NCBI RefSeq assembly: GCF_004331645.1
Contig: NZ_SJSK01000003.1
Span: 62,301-126,300, forward strand
Length of the DNA stretch: 64,000 bases
Reading direction: 5' to 3'
Source: Pedobacter frigiditerrae
GTDB lineage: Bacteria > Bacteroidota > Bacteroidia > Sphingobacteriales > Sphingobacteriaceae
Under the pieces are notes generated by a model, which saw only the letters and a program-made list of their open reading frames with translations, searched no databases and was not told the DNA's origin. Of the stretch, positions 62,901 through 64,000 are shown piece after piece (position 1 is the stretch's first letter; every line of letters begins with the position of its first letter). The position numbers and the translations under genes were made by a program.

Positions 62901-64000
62901 TGGATGCGGGCTTGCAAACAAAAATACAAAAGTCTATTGCACAAGATACTTCGCTAAGAGACAATCGTGTCTCTGTAGTAATCATGGAAGCAAGTACGGG
63001 TGATGTGCTTACCTCGGCAGTATATCCATTACCTCCCATTCATGATTGGGAAAGGTTAACCATGACGGTTGCAGAACAGAACCAACTTTCGCCTTGGGTT
63101 ACCACAGCTGATTTAGGCTTTACGCATTTTACCCAGCCCGGGTCAACGGCAAAGCTAATCACGGCAATGGCTTCTTTTAATAAATTGGGCTTAAATGCCG
63201 CTCAAAAAAAGTATCAGGTCTCTACTTGGGAACGTATTCGTACCAAAGGAATTGAGCCTGATGAAACTGGGTGGATTGATTTAGAAAGGGCAGTGGTAAA
63301 ATCTAACAATGTGTATTTTATTAAACTCGCTAACCAAGAACAGTTACAAGAACAAATGGGCGAACTATACCTAAAAACTGGTATGTTTTTGCATGGGGTT
63401 GGTGGATATTATTACAACAAACCAAGCGAAAATGCGGTTCAAGAAGAAAAATGGAAAAAGCTGTGGCGAAAAACAGAATTTAATACCAAACCAAAATATG
63501 ATCCCAACAACATCCGCAGAACCAGGGCTAAGGGTATTTCTGGTATGTCTTGGGGACAGGGAGAGTTAATTGCCACGCCAGCAGCAGTAGCGAGAATGGC
63601 AGCCGGAATTGCAAACAATGGGAATATGCTTGCCAATAGGTTTGTACTTAAAGTAAGTGATCAGCCGCAAACCATAAAAACTGGTACAAAATTGGTAAAT
63701 GATCCAGCGTACGCAAAGCTGATGGCAGCTTACATGATTAAACAGAGCGAGTTAAAAACAGGTACACTTGGTCTTGCGGTGGCGGGCAAAACAGGTACAC
63801 CAGAGCGCATTTGGAAAAAGCAGCAGATTAACGATGGTTGGTATGTGTTTTTTGCACCCACAGGTAACGGCAAAGGAAACATTGTGGTATGTGTAAGAAT
63901 TGAAGCAACTAAAGGCTCGTCTGATGCAGTTAAATTAGCTGGCAAACACGTCATTCCATTTTTAAAAGAAGGTGGTTATGTTAAAAGTATAGGTCCTAAT
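59945..64000 (+). CDS. Fused SEDS (RodA/FtsW) glycosyltransferase and class B penicillin-binding protein, cut at right edge
   Basis: An open frame of 1352 codons with no stop before the window end. Order: one helix (about 17-36), an extracytoplasmic region with a carboxypeptidase-regulatory-like beta domain (DITGKVFENEQPVPGVLVRLEM, about 163-185), a multi-helix SEDS part (about 320-800) with GFQPSEVVKY, LGDLGPAMV, PEAHTDMILPAIGEEFG and LPFQSYGGSS, then a PBP part. The transpeptidase has SxxK (Ser1067, Lys1070), SNN (Ser1120) and KTGT (Lys1282). The first half polymerises glycan, the second crosslinks. SEDS and PBP are normally separate proteins. Confidence 0.92.
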   Translation, partial: MEQIKSVGKTGRNRERIFILVIGVVFTLFFYQLYHVIQPRFEEVAPRLKAGTMVNLNAGKPAQSLRSLLKNGYYFEDHRDIDLIEKTVANATQTTEKLDNIGEVNKRKYFLLADEAFDKGGKSFKARVMASRALLGYTGDDSLRFNQELKNPKPYSSSVDVALGAHDITGKVFENEQPVPGVLVRLEMILPQDSIFNNETTENIKNIVENAVGFTKVFTLDSGKRKLQQLTAYARTNATGEFMFTHLPNKAFKVLPLKPGFQFGVVKGVQSLTSNKAFTFEQRPHTIKLFSTKDFSILKKEKSLIIRTPEEFNKWFFIICGSFIGGFLMVHLVLSWRFSTADQVMLPMVMLLTGISFLTLLSLQDPLRDRFLAKDSLIYLFMGLGGMLLMLCFNWRRFHNDTLIYRLIIFKQIRSAANGWPWAMVAIGLLALTIVFGTGPEGSGVKVNLFGFQPSEVVKYLVIFFLAGFFAVNEKLISEYASWNKRWSFFSLALFAILITLMLFLVLGDLGPAMVVCFTFIILFSFSRGDFMFMAGGVVLYVMASWVFDNIWIATGITVVLVGAIMFFQRKQISESTVIVLVIMSAFLTIDQIPYLDRIIPGPVQRLGDRKAIWQNAWNNEVYGGDQVANGLWAMATGGTTGQGVGEGFAKTIPEAHTDMILPAIGEEFGLTGMLCIFLLFLLYLHRSIIIGRRTGSPFLFYLSAGIGVSTFVQFLLIAGGSTGALPLSGVSLPFQSYGGSSLVLNFLAAGFLISVSTLRGTKVQMEYIAKQQDKNLVPALMAACLGIILLGINVAGYVLNNQKWVVQPTLVADRSGARMFSYNPRIAILMKRLKAGNLHDRKGILLATSNADSVKAQRFKLMGAGIAHYNLDSAVHQRLERYYPFEEQLFFWTGDANSGVFNGSINGYFADYEHAAELRGFKLPSKSFPVLANNYSENRFLVRGVKEMTVVKKDYGALAPLLLAGIGSKEVEDFKNRNRDVQLTMDAGLQTKIQKSIAQDTSLRDNRVSVVIMEASTGDVLTSAVYPLPPIHDWERLTMTVAEQNQLSPWVTTADLGFTHFTQPGSTAKLITAMASFNKLGLNAAQKKYQVSTWERIRTKGIEPDETGWIDLERAVVKSNNVYFIKLANQEQLQEQMGELYLKTGMFLHGVGGYYYNKPSENAVQEEKWKKLWRKTEFNTKPKYDPNNIRRTRAKGISGMSWGQGELIATPAAVARMAAGIANNGNMLANRFVLKVSDQPQTIKTGTKLVNDPAYAKLMAAYMIKQSELKTGTLGLAVAGKTGTPERIWKKQQINDGWYVFFAPTGNGKGNIVVCVRIEATKGSSDAVKLAGKHVIPFLKEGGYVKSIGPN

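Overview
The window is AT-rich DNA from a Bacteroidota bacterium, most likely a Pedobacter-like member of the Sphingobacteriaceae. The reasons are the many signal peptides ending in A-Q, the dense set of secreted plant-glycan hydrolases, the FucP-type permease, the araB-araD-araA-SSS order, a candidate TTG-N19-TAnnTTT promoter and numerous dispersed intergenic palindromes. I see no rRNA, tRNA, CRISPR array or intact insertion sequence.

Region 1 (1-30.6 kb, almost all + strand) is a plant cell-wall carbohydrate locus. A divergent IclR-type regulator is cut by the left edge. Secreted hydrolases follow: GH78, a five-bladed propeller glycosidase, GH2, GH106, GH127, a sialate-O-acetylesterase-type esterase and a GH95-like protein. 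Between them lie intracellular genes: two sugar-binding-protein homologues with no signal peptide, two family III CoA-transferases, a Gfo/Idh/MocA oxidoreductase, a MaoC hydratase, a FucP-type permease, a RuBisCO-like protein with a DUF1537 sugar-acid kinase (the pair known from D-apionate breakdown), an Asp/Glu-racemase-fold protein, a BASS-type transporter, an SDR and a zinc alcohol dehydrogenase. The enzyme set would suit rhamnose-, arabinose- and apiose-bearing pectin such as rhamnogalacturonan II, but that is inference. No SusC/SusD pair, ABC permease or polysaccharide lyase is present.

Region 2 (30.7-36.6 kb, - strand) is an L-arabinose operon: araB, araD, araA and a sodium/sugar symporter. 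A bidirectional terminator separates it from region 1.

Region 3 (36.8-50.6 kb) is accessory. Two arrays with an 11-bp period (about 37.26-37.42 and 47.42-47.63 kb) bracket a block holding a phospholipase-D-like protein, a two-component system, a signal-less GH25 lysozyme, three DUF2589 proteins, a zinc-ribbon peptide and several unknown proteins. Beyond it lie a HEPN-domain gene with an overlapping partner and a divergent S24-type repressor.

Region 4 (50.9-55.3 kb, - strand) has a small secreted protein, a frameshifted serine-recombinase remnant and a minimal ethanolamine operon (permease, eutB, eutC).

Region 5 (56.1 kb to the right edge, + strand) is a tight operon of a Ser/Thr kinase, an FHA-like protein, a tiny membrane peptide, a PP2C phosphatase with an extracytoplasmic domain, and a giant fusion of a SEDS glycosyltransferase with a class B penicillin-binding protein that runs off the edge. 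Its layout resembles the actinobacterial pknB-pstP-rodA-pbpA-fha clusters.
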